A stretch of 64,000 nucleotides of DNA, taken from NCBI GenBank assembly GCA_036852015.1, contig JAANDG010000004.1:496001-560000 (forward strand), written 5' to 3'. The notes below the pieces were generated by a model that saw nothing but the letters and a program-made list of their open reading frames with translations, was not told the origin of the DNA and made no database searches. Shown here in pieces: positions 1 through 13,689 of the stretch. The stretch is from Pelodera strongyloides (taxonomy: Eukaryota; Nematoda; Chromadorea; Rhabditida; Rhabditidae). Within the stretch, counting starts at the first letter, position 1. Each line of letters opens with the position of its first letter. A program made the position numbers and the translations under genes.

Positions 1-92
1 AGAAAATTCTATTGAGTTTTTTTTTCATTGACTTGAACTTGAAGCACATTAGATGAAATTGATAGTATTGAAATCAAACGGTTATGTGACAG

Positions 93-3000
93 ATTACCTT
101 GATTACCTTGTCGACTCGTACTTCAGCGGCGGTTTCAAGGTCGGTTTGACAGCTGCGAGTCCCATGTTCTTTCCCTTGTACACGATTCCTGGCGAGGCTT
201 TGCCAGGGGATATTCGTAATGAGTAGATCTTGGAGAAAAGTTCTATTTTTGGTTTTGTTTTAAACTTCATTTTATTAAAGGTGTCCCGCCTGGCTGGTAT
301 GGTACGGTTGATTCTGTCGCGGAAACCTTTCAATCACTGGGCTTTTGCATTTGTATCTACTCCTGTTTTTGAATTTGATGTGAGTTCGTTTGTTATTTAT
401 GTGAAGTTTCTTGCTGTCTTTTGATTTTTGCATTTTTGTTTGTCGTGTAAGTATGTAAGTGATATTTGAAAAACAATAACTAAAGGGTGTACTTTAGATC
501 ACGTCACAAATTCAAGGCCACAGACTGAAGCACGTTATTCCATTAATTGCACAGCAGGTTGGTTTTTGAGTACTTGGCGAAATATATAATTTTCTTGAGT
601 GGGTGTTGGGGGGGGGGGAGCTTGAGTTTCCTTATATAATTTTATTGCTCAACATTGGATGTTACTTCTTCGTTACCTCGGCTTTCTTTTTCCCCAGTAC
701 TTTCTTCTGTTGATTCCTCAACTTCACCTAGTTTACTGTTTACTCTTTTTGTTTAGATCCGACGTGCAGTTCAGAGGAAACACGTTTGGCCGAACTACAA
801 GATTCGCTATCGTCCCATATTCCCGAATCCTTTGCTGCAGCCTTCACCTCCGCTTGGTGAGTTTTCGTTTTCGAACTCTTCTAAATTAAATTTCTTACCT
901 TTTCTTACCAATTTCTTACCTAACTGTTTGTTGGAACAGACAGGATAGACGGAGTTTCTTGGAAGATATTGCTTTCTTGCTAGGTTCCTTGGAAAATTGT
1001 TTTATTAATTTCAGGCGCGTTTGAGCACGTGAAATTGGAAGGCGGTCTGGAGGTGACCGTTCTCCAGTGTTCAAGGCTGAAGACAAGTATACTGGAGTCT
1101 GTATCACACGATGTATATTGCACGGTGTCATTGGGTAAGTCTCATTTTTATCATTTATTGGAATTGGAATTGCAGTTTTTTTGGAGTATGAGATAGTTCA
1201 GAGAGATATGCGCCGCCGTCTTGTGAAGGATAGGATAGAAGGTTTTTTTGTTTTGTTTAAAGGATGGATGGTTTAAGAGACGGATGCGTTTAAGGATTCG
1301 ATTCTAATTATGGTACAAGGCTTTATAATAATTAACTAATTTGTTTATTTAGACCAGCGACCTTTTCTACAGAATGCTGAGTCGGGCGTTTCGCACTCTA
1401 TTTCTGTGCTGTTGACGTTTTCACGGTACGATGCTGAGGTGGATTGTGGGCTTCTTTTTCAGAAGGTAAGGGTTCCTCGTCATATGCGTTTTCGTAAGTG
1501 TATAAATAGGTGAAAGGTAAGGTAATAACAACTAATATGTATGTATGTGTTTTATGTGTGTGAGGACACCCACCCATTACGTCCCGTCATGTTGCTAAGT
1601 TGCTTTCGAGTGAAGTAAATTCGTATTTATCAAGCAGTTGGGCGAAACGGCCAAGTATCAATTCCTAGAGCGTTACAATACAACAAACAAACGAACAACT
1701 AAGAACTAAAGATACAATTTCTTTAGCCTGGTCATGCATATGGAGTTCGTGCAGTCCGAGTATCGGAAGTGGTCGACGGTTCACCTGCAGATAAGGCTGG
1801 ATTCAAGTCTGGTAGGCTACTCTAGTAAAAACATCAAATTAAAATACAAAGCTGGTTAAAAAAGTAACCTAAAGAGAAAGAAAGGTCAAGAATAGAGTTA
1901 ACTAACAATATTAACTAACAATATTACCGGTCACGCCTGACTTTCTTCTGTCTGAGTCTTAAGTCTTAAGGGCGCATTCGAGTTGGACATTTTCCGGAAA
2001 AGAAAAGAAAACTTCGAGATGGATTTCACCAGAAAAGAATGCAATTGCCACGCATACACATGCAAATGATCGATTGATTTTAGTTTCAATTACGGTACAA
2101 TTGCATTTTCGACAATTATTTTGCGTGTATTATTTTTTTTCTGGGTGTCCATCTCGAACCACTTTTTTCTTTTCTTTTCCGGAAAATGTCCAACTCGAAT
2201 GCGCCCTAAATGAATGAGCCTGAATTTCCGAGAGCCGTAACTTATAAAAATCTGAATCTGACCTTATTAGACTCCGAGTCTGAGATAACATTGTTCATTA
2301 TAGATGACGTGGTGATCGCGATCAATAATATTCCTGTTCGTTCGGAACGACAAGTGGAGAAGTTGTTATCAATGAAGGGAGATCTGCTGGTTCTCGTGGA
2401 GAGAGACCTTGACGATATCGATTATCAATCAATGAAAGGTAGGCGTAACGGACAATGTGTACAGTTTGCTTGTATTTCTTCTCCCCTGGTTTGGGGAGCA
2501 TTTGCTGAGCTTTGAATGACAAACTTGTATGCCGATTGTGTTTCTTCATGTGTTTCTTCATGCAATTCATGATGATGCTGACAAATATCATACCATTTGT
2601 ATTGTTGCTTTTAGAAGGCGAGGTGCTGGTGGGTGACACCAATTCTGCCGATCCGGATGCAGCATATGTGTGTCTTGGCGAACTGGACGGAAGGGAGAAG
2701 GTGAGTATGCTTGTTCCTTTCTTGTTATTAGTTTTTGGCAGTTCTCTTATATGGATTCCCAAGTCCTATCTACTTATGGCTCCTGATTCACTTATTCTCA
2801 TAGAGTATAAAATGTTAAGGTGTTAGATGTAGTTTTTACTTGACTACTTCAGCCCCCAGGCAAGCTGAGGGAAGACACTGCTGCCGAGGAGAGATCAGAG
2901 TGTAAGATTTTTTTATTAAAGAAAATACAGGAGTTTAGGCTTTCATGCAGGCATAGAGGCCAGAGGGTTTCGAATTAATTTATATTTAATTACCTTGCTC

Positions 3001-5680
3001 TTGCTCTTCTCTTCATAGACGTTTGCTGGTTTTTTTAAACCATGTGCATGTGGACGTGTGAATTCTAGCGATCAATAGAGGCAAGAAATGAGTAACTTCA
3101 CACTTCACGCTTAGTAAAGAAAGTGTGTTGCAGCTCCCCGGCGGCACAGTCTGTCGATGATGCCTGAATCGTCGTCAGTCCCTTCTGATTCTCTGCGAGA
3201 ATCCCTTGCATCGACGACCTCACCCAGCCATTCCGTGAATAGTTCAGTGGCGGAACTAAATCGTATTATTGGGGAAGAGGTGTGATTTGATATTGTTTAG
3301 AGCAGACTACTCTTACAAGATTATGCCAAGCGGTATGACACCTGGTTTTTGACACGTGCGTGGTTGGTGGTTTGACACGTGAAACACATGTGTCAAGCTG
3401 TCAAACAGCAACTGAGTAACCTCTCTGTGCCAGTGCCGGTAAAGCATAGAAAGAAGAGGGAGAAAGTAAACACTGTAAATAGTTTTTATTTGGCGTACAA
3501 ACGCCAGCGTAATGAGACTCGAACTCGGCAGTTAAAAGGCTTGTTGTTTTAGTTTGATTGACACGACGCAAACCAGACGATACTATATGATCAATATCTT
3601 ACTGTTTTCAGCGCGAAACAATGGTGACGGTCTCGCGAACTGAGAGTGCCCGTGTGCCGCAGGTCATTGTGAGAGTTCCGAGTGTGGATTTGCGGAGAAC
3701 AAGGTAGTCGTTTTTTTTTGTTCATACCTTTTATTTTCTAGTTTCTCTTTCTTTGTAGTGTTTTGTTGATCGTCCGTATGCAAACTTCTGCGTCCAACTC
3801 CAAACATAAAACATATAAACTAAAAAACTAAGAATGTACTGACCTTTTGCTTACTACTGGTGTGGTGATGTGGTGTACGTAAGCAACGTACACACGGATA
3901 ATAGAGAGAAGTTACTACGGTATGACTAAACTCTATTCTGTCATATGCAGATCCGAATCACAAATCGACGTGAAAACTGTGACAGAATTGCAGTCTCATG
4001 ACAACGACAGCGTGGAAGATTTGTGCGTAAAGAAGGTGGGTTATACCATACCCATCTTATTATTGTAAATGCAAACTATTCGGAAAAGACGTAACCTCGT
4101 TTGACATCGCCAATAATTCTCTAGCCGCAGATTTGTGAAAATTGTTGTTTAAGTTTAGCTGAAATTCTAGGTAGTCAAACCAATGGATCGTATGCCGATT
4201 GCGCAAGATGTATACCTGGATCGTCTGGATGTGCTCGATGGACAATCGGAGAAAAGTACCCTGAAAAGAGATCAGAACATGACCACGGTTTGTCATTTTA
4301 TGTGATTTCTTTATTTATTTCTTTTTATGTGAACTTTCTATATACATTGTTGAGCTTTATGCGTTCTAAGTTTTTAATAGCGTCATATTGTAAACGAGAA
4401 ACATAGTGTTTGATTGGCGCGGTCTCTGCTTTGTGCGAGAGAAGAATTGTCGTAATTCATAATTCATTGCCAATTGTCTTTCAAATGGTAATGAGTTCCA
4501 TGCGCACCTGAGGCTCAAGCATGGAAACGACGCAAGAAAAGCCGGCGTCAGTTTCAATGTCAAAAGTTCAAAAACAAAACATTACGGGGGGAGTGATAGT
4601 TCTTGCCTTGCTTACATTTTGTCGTCCCGTCCCGAATGGTTGACCCTGAATCATTCTTCTGTTTCAGGCGGGAAGCGAGGCCTCGTTACTTTCTTCCGTG
4701 TCGAACCAGTCCGCAGCCACTGGAATGACGACCGGCGAAGGTAGCTTACAAGGTTACTATACTTCTAACTCATTCGTTGATACTGACCAAGACGTAAAGC
4801 GAGATGGACTGACAAAGTATCATAGTACCAAGCAAAGCAATAACCGCGTGACAGAGATGGTCTTAGCCAATTGTAACCGAGGTGGTTGTTGGCTTGTTGG
4901 CGTTGTTTGTTGCCCCCACACATTCTACATATTTTCTTTTTGTTTACCACGATGTGTTTTCCAGAGGCTGATGACGAAGCAAAACTAACGCGCAGTCGAC
5001 CAGCGAGTACTAGGAGACAACGGTTACACGTAAGGAATTATATTTGATTTTTATTTCCTCCACTTCAATAGTTTGTTAGCTATCGCCATGTCTTGTTCTA
5101 GTTCTTTGATTGCGCGTCATTCTTATTTGCGAGTATTCGCGAGTTGTTGTTTTTCCAGCTTCGTAAACTTCCTTCAATAAGTAGGAAAGAATTTCACAGC
5201 AAGTCAGAAAACTTTGAGTGCAGTACTGTATTAAACTATAGTATGTCGTATGGTATTTAATAACTTGCACTGGTGTGCTTCAGACAGCGCTGGCAGCTGG
5301 AAAGCGCAAGGTGTTTGATCTGATTCCACAAAAGAAGCGCTCTTCACCGGAACAACACGGCTCAACGACTTCTGTGAATACGGACACGGTTGAAGTAGGC
5401 ACGGATGCCGGAGAGGTGGCCGAGGGCATTGTGATTGGAGATTATGGGAATAGGGACGTGGTGGGTGATCATTTCGTAATTTCGTATACTTACTAGTCTT
5501 CGGAACCACACTTATTGGGAGGGGGGATGGGATAGTGGGTAAGACAAATGTTTCCAATCCGCATCCGCCTGTAGGTGTAGTTAGCTACTTCTCAGCGGTG
5601 TTCGTTATCTCATTTTTATGTAGTTGAATAATGAACGCCTATTCCAGCATGTTTTCATCTACACTGTTTTGGTCATTTGG

Positions 5681-5746
<66 letters not shown>

Positions 5747-8700
5747 ATATTGTTACTATACGCAGACTGTACACGTTCGAAATGTGTCAGAAAAGAAAAG
5801 TAGCTTGTAAATTGTGTACTTTTTAGAACAGTCCATGTGGATCTTCGTCAAGGCGTTCCCCGACAGAATACCAGATAACTGACGAGAAAAAGGATTGCGA
5901 AGGCAAAGAGAAAGAGAAGTCGAAGAAGAGCCGAGTTGGCAGAAAGAAGAAGGGGTGGGTTATAAGAATAGAAGTTGGAGTTTGCGATTTTAGATGTATT
6001 CTGGTTATGTAGAACAGTAGAACACTATTTTGTCGTTGTGTGTAAAATGTTTATAATAGTGATGCATTCTGTGTGCAATTATAGTTTAAAATATAAAATA
6101 TGGGATGTGTAATGTTCGAACTGTTATTGTTTTGCTGTAGATTTTCTTCCTATCCTCAGATTATCACCGATGACTCCCCGACGATCAGGCGGATCTGCAC
6201 CTTCGTGTAAGACGGACGATTCGCCTTCAGGGAGTAGTACTGGCTTCGGACACTCCAAATCAACCCGAGCTGTGCATTTGATGCAAGTATGTGCCATATA
6301 TATTCAGTGGTTCAACATTTTCGCGACACCCATCGCGGGCTTCAGCAATTACTTGATTTACCCCAAAGTTAGCCGATTATACATTATGTTCACTGCCGTC
6401 TATGGCTGACCCGATTATGTTCACTGCCGTCTATGGCTGACCATGAAACACAAGTATAAAACAAAGGATTTTATTGCATTTTTGAGCGTTTCACGTAGAG
6501 TAGAGATTGCCACAGTGTTCCTTGAGTCGTTGTGAATCTGAAAATAAGAATAATAAGTATAATTTTTTTTGGAGGTGTTCACTCTGGCCGGAGGTGGTGG
6601 TAGCCCGGCCGGAGGTGGTCTGTGCGTAAAATCACGCACTTATTTAGACCCTGAGAAGACATATCACCAGTTTTGTTTGTCACTGCTTTTTTTCAATATG
6701 ATATAATATTGGAGTGATTTTTTGTCATTGACCTTCGTTTGATATTCTCTGTTCACCAAATGATGTAGGTTTATTCAGACTATTTCAGAATGTTCTGTGG
6801 GGCCAGTCACTTCATTTTGAACTTGACACCCCGACGGATCCCCGACGTACTTGCAAGTATCTGAACGTGACCGTACATGCTAGGCAATCGACTACTGTAG
6901 GACCGGAGGACACGCCAGCAGCAGACACCGAGGCAGAACCGAAGCGCCCTGTTTTACTTGGATATGTTAGTTCTTTGATTCTTGTTGTGGTATATTGTAG
7001 TTTAATGGCGCTTTTGTAGCGTGAGTACACACACTGCCTGTGTGTGTTGCGGTAGGGTAGCCGACCTGTTACGTTTTTAGGAGCAGCAATATGGATAACA
7101 TCCAGGAGCAATATGGAAAGTAGTGGCAAATGTATCATTGTTCTTGGGCCCTGAGGATTGAATTTGGAGTGTATTCCCTCTGTTTTCAGACATCGTTGTA
7201 CATTCCACAGCTTATCGACGACTGCAAGTTGACGTTGTCGAACTGTCATCGAGAGGTAGTTACAATATTTTGTTACTTTCAAAAAGGCTAGATTGTTATC
7301 ATTCAGTATCTGGACTAACTACTGATTAGTGTTGCGTTACACTAGTTTGCTCCTTCAGTCGGGGATGTGGGAGTTGAATTATGGAATCATCGGTCAGTGT
7401 GCTATGCTCATTGACACGCGGCCGTAATTAGCTAATTGCTTTACTTCAGGTTTTCCATTTAAAACCACCACCAGGACCGAATCCAGCAGCGGATCGAAGG
7501 TCAGCTTTTACTAGTTTTCATTAGACGAAAATTACTTCATGGTCACGTGTATCTTCCATAGATAATGTTTGATGCATAATCCTGTTATTCTTTTTAGTTC
7601 TCCGGCCTCCGAATTCTCCCGTCACGCGGGCTACGATCCCCGTCTCATGTATGGGGATGTGACGCTTGCATTCAGATTCTTCCCCGACGGCTTTCCAGAG
7701 GGTGTGGCTACGAATGCGGCTGACTTGAGGTAAGCTCTCTTGGCATTTGGATATTGGCTGTGCATAAAATGAACAACGTTTGGAATGGTGAGACAACCAG
7801 ACAACCTTCTGTTTCAGCTTTCGTTCCTATTATTAATTTAACATTCACTGCAGATTAAGGATTAAGCATTTTTTGAAAGGGGTTAAAAATTTTTATTCAG
7901 TGATGACGACGTGGTTCACCCTTCAGCAGTTGGTGAATCCTCTGGAAGACCGTTGTCGCCTCCAGGAACTGCTCCCCAGCCGCATGAGTGGAAGACGTGG
8001 ACTAATAAGCAGGGTACGTTGTATTTGGCGAGTTGACTCTGAAGTTTGATGTAGAACCCAGCCCTATACAATTCTGCACTCCACTCGTTCTTTTTTGTAT
8101 TGGTTCAATGTGAAGAATACAATTATGGCTTAATATGGACCGAAGTATTATGTTAGTTTTAGGTGGTGCTGTGTGTGCATTGTGCCGTGGTAAGATTTGG
8201 CTGAAGAATGCCGCTATGTGCTCTAGATGTCTGGTCGTTTGTCACGTCAAATGTCAGGTACGAGCTAAAGGGTCATTGTCGCGTGAAGCTTAGCATTTTC
8301 TTAAGATTGATTCGGATGGCAGGCTCACTTCACATTTAACTAATAAATATTCTTACCATGCTATTATTACACTGACTACTACCAGCTACTGTGTGGTTGT
8401 AGAAAAGAGGCCATCGACTCATGCATATCATTTACTTGCTAACTTTGCGTGAGTTCGATTTATGCCGGGTGGTTTTTGTAGCGTTATGCTTAATGTCTTT
8501 CGTAGTGTCTTTCCCACCACAGCACTATATATATTATATTTTATTTAGGTTCGTGCAAATACGGGTATTGCATGCACGCCGAGTACTATCACGGAGAACG
8601 ATAACACGTTTGAGGATGTGGGTTTCTCTTTTTCTAGTTTGTGCCAACAGGAACATAACAAATGTATTTCTCCGTAGGCTCTATCACTATATCCTCATTT

Positions 8701-11700
8701 AAATGTTAGCTAAGTAAGGGTGGCCCGATCGTCGTTCGCAAGAGAACTGAACTCTGCGTTGCTCCCGTTTCTAAAATACAGTGTCTTGTAATATTTCAAT
8801 GTTTTTGTTTTAGATCCTCGATACTAATGAGAATGATACATTGATTGGTCCAACAACCGAGGAGTCTCCATTTGTACCGGCTACATCTTCGGCGACTTTG
8901 CCAACTTCAACTTCAGAAGTTGAGGACGTGCCTTCTTCCATCATACCGTCGCTAGCAAGCACACCGTCAAGGGGTGAGTACACTTTGAGTAATCTGATAT
9001 ATATTATGTTGTAGTTTGTGAATACCGTGTAAATGTCATCATACTGTGGTGTACGGTCGTGATAAGCGAATAATGGTATATTTAAACATACTGTAGTTTC
9101 TCTATGTAAATCCCATCAAATGATAGTCCTTTTCCCCTATTGCTGATAAGATCAGTGGATTAGTCGTAGTGTTTTGGAGAGTTTTCATTTGCTTTCGATT
9201 TTTTTTCCTTCGTCTCGTGAATTGTAACGAAGCTTGTTTTGGAGTTTTTCTAATCGTGTTCCGGGTTTTCTTTAGATTTTAGTATGATTTTATGTTCTAT
9301 GGTTTTAGTGGACACCGATGGCCTTACCCGTCGATCTCGATTAAAAAGCAAAGTGAGTGAGAAATGGTCGAATTGGAGAAGGAAAAAGGGAAAGAACGAA
9401 GACGGTATGTGTATTGTTTGCCACATTTCTTTCTGACTCGTAATCCACTGCCTTACGTATCCCTTTAAAGGGGTAATGTTTCACTGAGTTGTTATGTAGT
9501 AGTAGTACCCGTGTCAATATGCTACGTTGTTGTCATCATTGCTGTCTCCTGACTTGAAAAACGAAATTTTCATCATTTGGAATTTATTGTTTGATAGGTC
9601 GTTTCGCTGCACACATGGGATACATGGAGTTATGATCTGTTATATTGTTAAATGACGAAGATGGCCTGGAATTGTAAACTTACTTGTTATCCCTGATTAT
9701 TTACAGAAATATCCTCACCCACTGAGCGGCGAACGACAGAAGATGTGCCCACGACGTCCAGTCCTATGGCCAGCATTGCGGTGAGCGTTTTCTGAACCTT
9801 GTGAAAGTAACGAGGAAGTATTTAGTTCCTGTTATGTTGTTAATCACTGAGTGTTTAGTATTGTGTCACTCTATTAACGTATTGAAAGCCCGACGATCTG
9901 CAGGGTTTTTGCGGAGCCGATATAACGGGGCACATTTTATCCCTTTAGTCGATATAAGTTTTATCCCTTTAGACATGCCTAGCTGATGTGCTGCCCCAAT
10001 TGGAGGGTTCTCCATTCATTGAGGACGTCTACTTTCAACCGGGCAATGCATACAACGAGGAGACGATTGGGAATGCAAAGAGACTGGGGAAACAGATATT
10101 TGAAGGGCTACCGCCATTCGAGAGGAAGGAAAAGATCAATGAACAGGTTTGCGTTTTTGTTACTATAAACGTTGGATCACCTTTGTCATTAATAAGAAGA
10201 AGCCGGTTGAATAAATGGAAGGAGGGCAACACACTGGTTTGGGGTTGCGATGTTTGGGTTGTCGGTTTCAAGTCTATGGTCTTAGGTCTACACTGGTTTT
10301 GTTGATTTGACTCGGCGCAGTCTCATGTAACTAATGTAAGCAATGTAACTTTATCAGTTACATCGTTTTGAGAAAATGCATTTGTAATTTGCTAAGTTTG
10401 GCTGGTATATTATGACAGTTAAAAGATATTAGCATACAGAAACCGTGGAATTGAGAGTAACGTAACAGTCAGCAGTCAGCATACATTTTCTTCTCTCTTA
10501 GAGGACGATTGTTGAAATGGAAAATGCTCACATTAGAGTTAATGTCCCTATTTTTGTAGATCGACAGAATCCAAAATGCGATTCGCGAGACAAAGGACGG
10601 TCGTCTGGACGCCATGACGAGAGAAAGGAAGGAGAGTGAAAGTGAGGGAAGAGAGGGAGAACAGCAGAGAAAACGAGGGAGTAGCTCGTTTGAGGGACTT
10701 GACGAGAGACTCCAGGCACTAGCAGTACTCATGCTGCACTATTGTGCTGCTTTGCAGGTATGTGAATTCTGCACTTGGAATATTGTTGCAAAGGAATAAA
10801 GCCAGCATTTTTGTTTGAGCAAACCTTGACTTGAGTTGAGTTAAAGCGGTATAACTACCGATTTGAAACGTGTGTCGGGTGCTACATTCCCATGAAGATG
10901 AAGTGTATGTATGCAAATATGTGCGATACACGATACTGCGCGAGAGTTTTTGGTCTAATCACTTATTTATATGCGTATGGTCCATGAGCATACAGTATAC
11001 GGTATCCAAGCCCGTTTCAAAAAAAACCGATCGTTATACCACTGTAATTTGTTGAGTTTGAGAAAACACAGTTCTCATCTTAAGTAAGCATTAAACCGGG
11101 TTCCTCATGGTATTAGGATCGTCTGCCTATCCATACATTCCATACAGAGATCCATTTCCATGTGTGATTCTTTTTTCACCATATGCAATTAAGGAGTATG
11201 ACGAGTAAATTTCCAAGCAACGGCAAGAGTGTGTATTCAATCAAGCTAAGACTTTGTCAGTTTGAATTTGACTTTTGTCACTAAACAAATGCCAGTAATT
11301 GCATGTGCTTTTCTTTTTTTTTCTTTTGGTAATTACTAACGACTTGAGTTCTCATTCATGCGTATATATGCAGGACTGTTGCGAGAAGGATGACTTTGAA
11401 GACTTATCGGAACAAGGGGAAGTAGATGAAGAACAGACGGAAATTGAACATCCCACGAGACCACATCATTTGGAGTTGGAGAAGGAGGAAGAGAAGGTCT
11501 ACGACAATAAGGAGGACGATATCGCGGATGAGGGAGATGTGAAGACTGCAGTAGAGGTGGGTACAATTGACATTTAGAGTTTCTTTTCCTTTCATTACTA
11601 CATATTTGTCACATTCTTCGAGAGAATAGGAGTTAGGAAGCACAGTATGCAAATAGATGGTTAATAAGTGATTTTCTCAATGTGGCCGGCTAACTGTTCG

Positions 11701-11903
11701 ATTCAGACTTGTAGAGACTGTGTAATTGTTTTGAATACTCCAACAATGTGCGTACTCTTGCGTTTTCTTGTGGAGTTCACTACTTATTGGTTGATTTGAA
11801 GAATTTGTATCCCGTCTGCTCAACATCACTATTTCTGTTTTAGGAGGAGTGTATTGCTGATTCGTCTTCTGTGCCATTGGAAGCAGTATTAGAATCTCTT
11901 TGA
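93..11903 (+). CDS. pdzd-8: PDZD8-like SMP-PDZ-C2-C1 membrane-contact-site protein, 5' partial
   Basis: Exons read by frame and splice sites: 93-139 (weak), 281-379, 498-557, 757-856, 1015-1134, 1353-1465, 1727-1811, 2304-2438, 2615-2700, 2853-2901, 3134-3279, 3612-3703, 3951-4035, 4171-4287, 4668-4740, 4965-5029, 5284-5460, 5827-5954, 6160-6286, 6789-6965, 7190-7255, 7450-7499, 7598-7729, 7901-8013, 8163-8257, 8549-8617, 8814-8973, 9309-9404, 9707-9780, 9973-10146, 10560-10757, 11374-11556, 11844-11903 (TGA). From 281 they join in frame to 1167 residues. Order: second half of an SMP lipid-transfer domain (RLAGMVRLILSRKPFNHWAF; later VWPNYKIRYRPIF), a C2-like segment, a PDZ domain over 1727-2438 (AGFKSGDDVVIAINNIPV), a Ser/charged linker, a C2 domain (6789-7729, HAGYDPRLMYGDVTLAF), an atypical C1 zinc finger (7980-8600, CALC...CSRC...CHVKC), then a coiled-coil/acidic tail. 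Family knowledge: PDZD8 is an ER-anchored lipid-transfer tether at contacts with endosomes and mitochondria. The N-terminal membrane anchor lies upstream of the window. Confidence 0.88.
1968..2207. repeat. MITE-like foldback inside the intron that splits the PDZ domain
   Basis: About 40 bp terminal inverted repeats (GGGCGCATTCGAGTTGGACA at the left, its reverse complement at the right, both continuing into CCGGAAAA) enclose about 155 bp of AT-rich DNA. It lies wholly inside the 1812-2303 intron and disturbs neither exon. No transposase is seen, so it would be non-autonomous. Confidence 0.8.
5682..5751. repeat. (AT)n microsatellite
   Basis: About 70 bp of nearly pure TA repeat in the intron between the exons ending at 5460 and starting at 5827. 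Confidence 0.95.
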
Positions 11904-13689
11904 TGTGCCAATTCTAAGTCAAACATTTCCTTTTTCGAGTAATAAGTTTCCTGGTGATGCTTTTAGCTTTTCCTGCCGTTATTGTCCGGTGTATAAGTTC
12001 ATATTCACCAAATCAATCGTTTCTCTAAGTGATTTTCTCTCATAGTTTATGTGCAGTACCCCTGTGTAATGCTGAAAGTTTTAGGAGCCATGTGGTTTAG
12101 TTGTTAGCTTAGCTTCCCATGCAGGGGGCATTAGTTCGTTACCGTCTCGGTCCTAGATCCTGGATAACGATTTGATATTATGATGGGCAGACCTCCTTTT
12201 GGCTATTAGGCTATTGGATCGGTGAATATGAACTCTCGCATACAAGTATTAAACTGTGCCCAACTTGTTAAGTTCTCGTTCTACTGTAGTCTCTAGTCTC
12301 TCGCGTGAATCTTTTTTTGTGTACATACGGATTGCTTGTGTCTGTGTCCTTGCCAATTGCATGATTGTGTAGTGTGTTTGCAGGATTCATTATCTGTATT
12401 CGCTTTTAAATTATTTATTATCCTTTGTTCTGTTTCTGTATTGTTCGAATCGAACGTGGTTGATAAATCCCCCCCTCCCCCCCGGTTTTCTATTTCTATG
12501 GGAACCTGATCCATTAGTAAGTGAACACGTTTTAGTCAGTTACTACGCATCTGAATGTTTGTACAGTTATCTTTCTTATTTTAGAGCCGGTATGTGATAG
12601 TGATTGTAATGAGAAGCTGAATTTATAGTTTATACAATAATAGAATAGCCAATTTTATCCCATCGGCGAAAAATAGTGGTGCTTATCGGCTGTCCAGTTT
12701 ACTGTTATTGTAGTTAGTTATGCTTATTTGTGCTTGGTTAATTAAAGTGGGCAAAGCGGTATGGCAGGTGTTTTTTTGGGACATCTACTCCCGAGTATAT
12801 GATAATTTCTTGCATTGACGGCACATAATGGTACACCACGTAGGGATTCAGTTCTCCTGAACATGTTTCGCCAAACGCATGCCGTGCCGCTTTAAATTTG
12901 GTCAATACTTCTACTTCTTTCCTGTGAACGACAAATTCAAGTCATTTCCTCATTTAACTGTGATTTCCGAGTGCGAGATTTTCGTACGACCATCTATTTA
13001 TATATTTAAGAATGCTTGCTTCTTATGATTACTTAAGTGCAAGTCTTTAAAGGGAACGGACCCGTGGTTTAAGTTCTGTGCTGGCAATGTGCGTAACTGG
13101 TACTCATGTGCCACGTTATACCGTACTTTTCAACGTGAAACCCTGTGTTATCGCCGCGCAAAAAAGATTCTCTTTATGATTCAGCACTGTAAGTGTTTGT
13201 ATATCTCTTGATCCTTTTATCTGAAAATATTTATGCACTATTTATTGAGCAGCTGCAATGTTTGTTTATCTGGTGTGCGGTGAGCGGGAATTAAAAGCTT
13301 TTGACTGGTTTTTTTTAATGATGATCAGTTGTGATTTTTTGCCAATGTAACTCAAAAAGAAATTTTTATAGTATTTGTACAATACCACAGGCATATACAT
13401 ACACGACACGTTCGCAAACTATATATAAACTTGAAATATGCATGCAAATAATAAATGGGAACTAAAGAGAGAGAAATGAGCGGGGCATAGATAGGGATTT
13501 ACAGTAAGATTTTGATAGATGATGTCGTACATTAACAAGACAATGTAAGAAACACTAATATAGTGGTTGCGTGGCCGATAAATTACAAACCCTTAGAAAA
13601 GTATGATGAGCAAAGCATATATGAAATAGAGTAGGAAGGGAAAGTGAAATGCTGAACACGAGACCGGATGACGTAAGAACATGAATAAA
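11904..13689. other. Convergent intergenic region
   Basis: The space between the PDZD8-like stop codon and the glutamine synthetase stop codon. It holds both 3' UTRs and one foldback repeat (12752-12895). I see no convincing reading frame and no obvious canonical AATAAA close behind either stop. Confidence 0.6.
12752..12895. repeat. Foldback repeat, CAAAGCGGTATGGCA family
   Basis: Left end CAAAGCGGTATGGCA and right end TGCCGTGCCGCTTTAA are imperfect inverted copies. Related ends recur at 20244-20360, 21119-21272 and 22474-22576. Confidence 0.65.

Noticed and set aside
103..333. Minus-strand frame at the window start
   Set aside because: It is the antisense of the SMP-domain exons; the plus-strand reading matches the family.
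7359..7389. Possible extra PDZD8 exon (SGMWELNYGII)
   Set aside because: It has splice-like ends, but using it puts the well-supported next exon (HAGYDPRLMYGD) out of frame.
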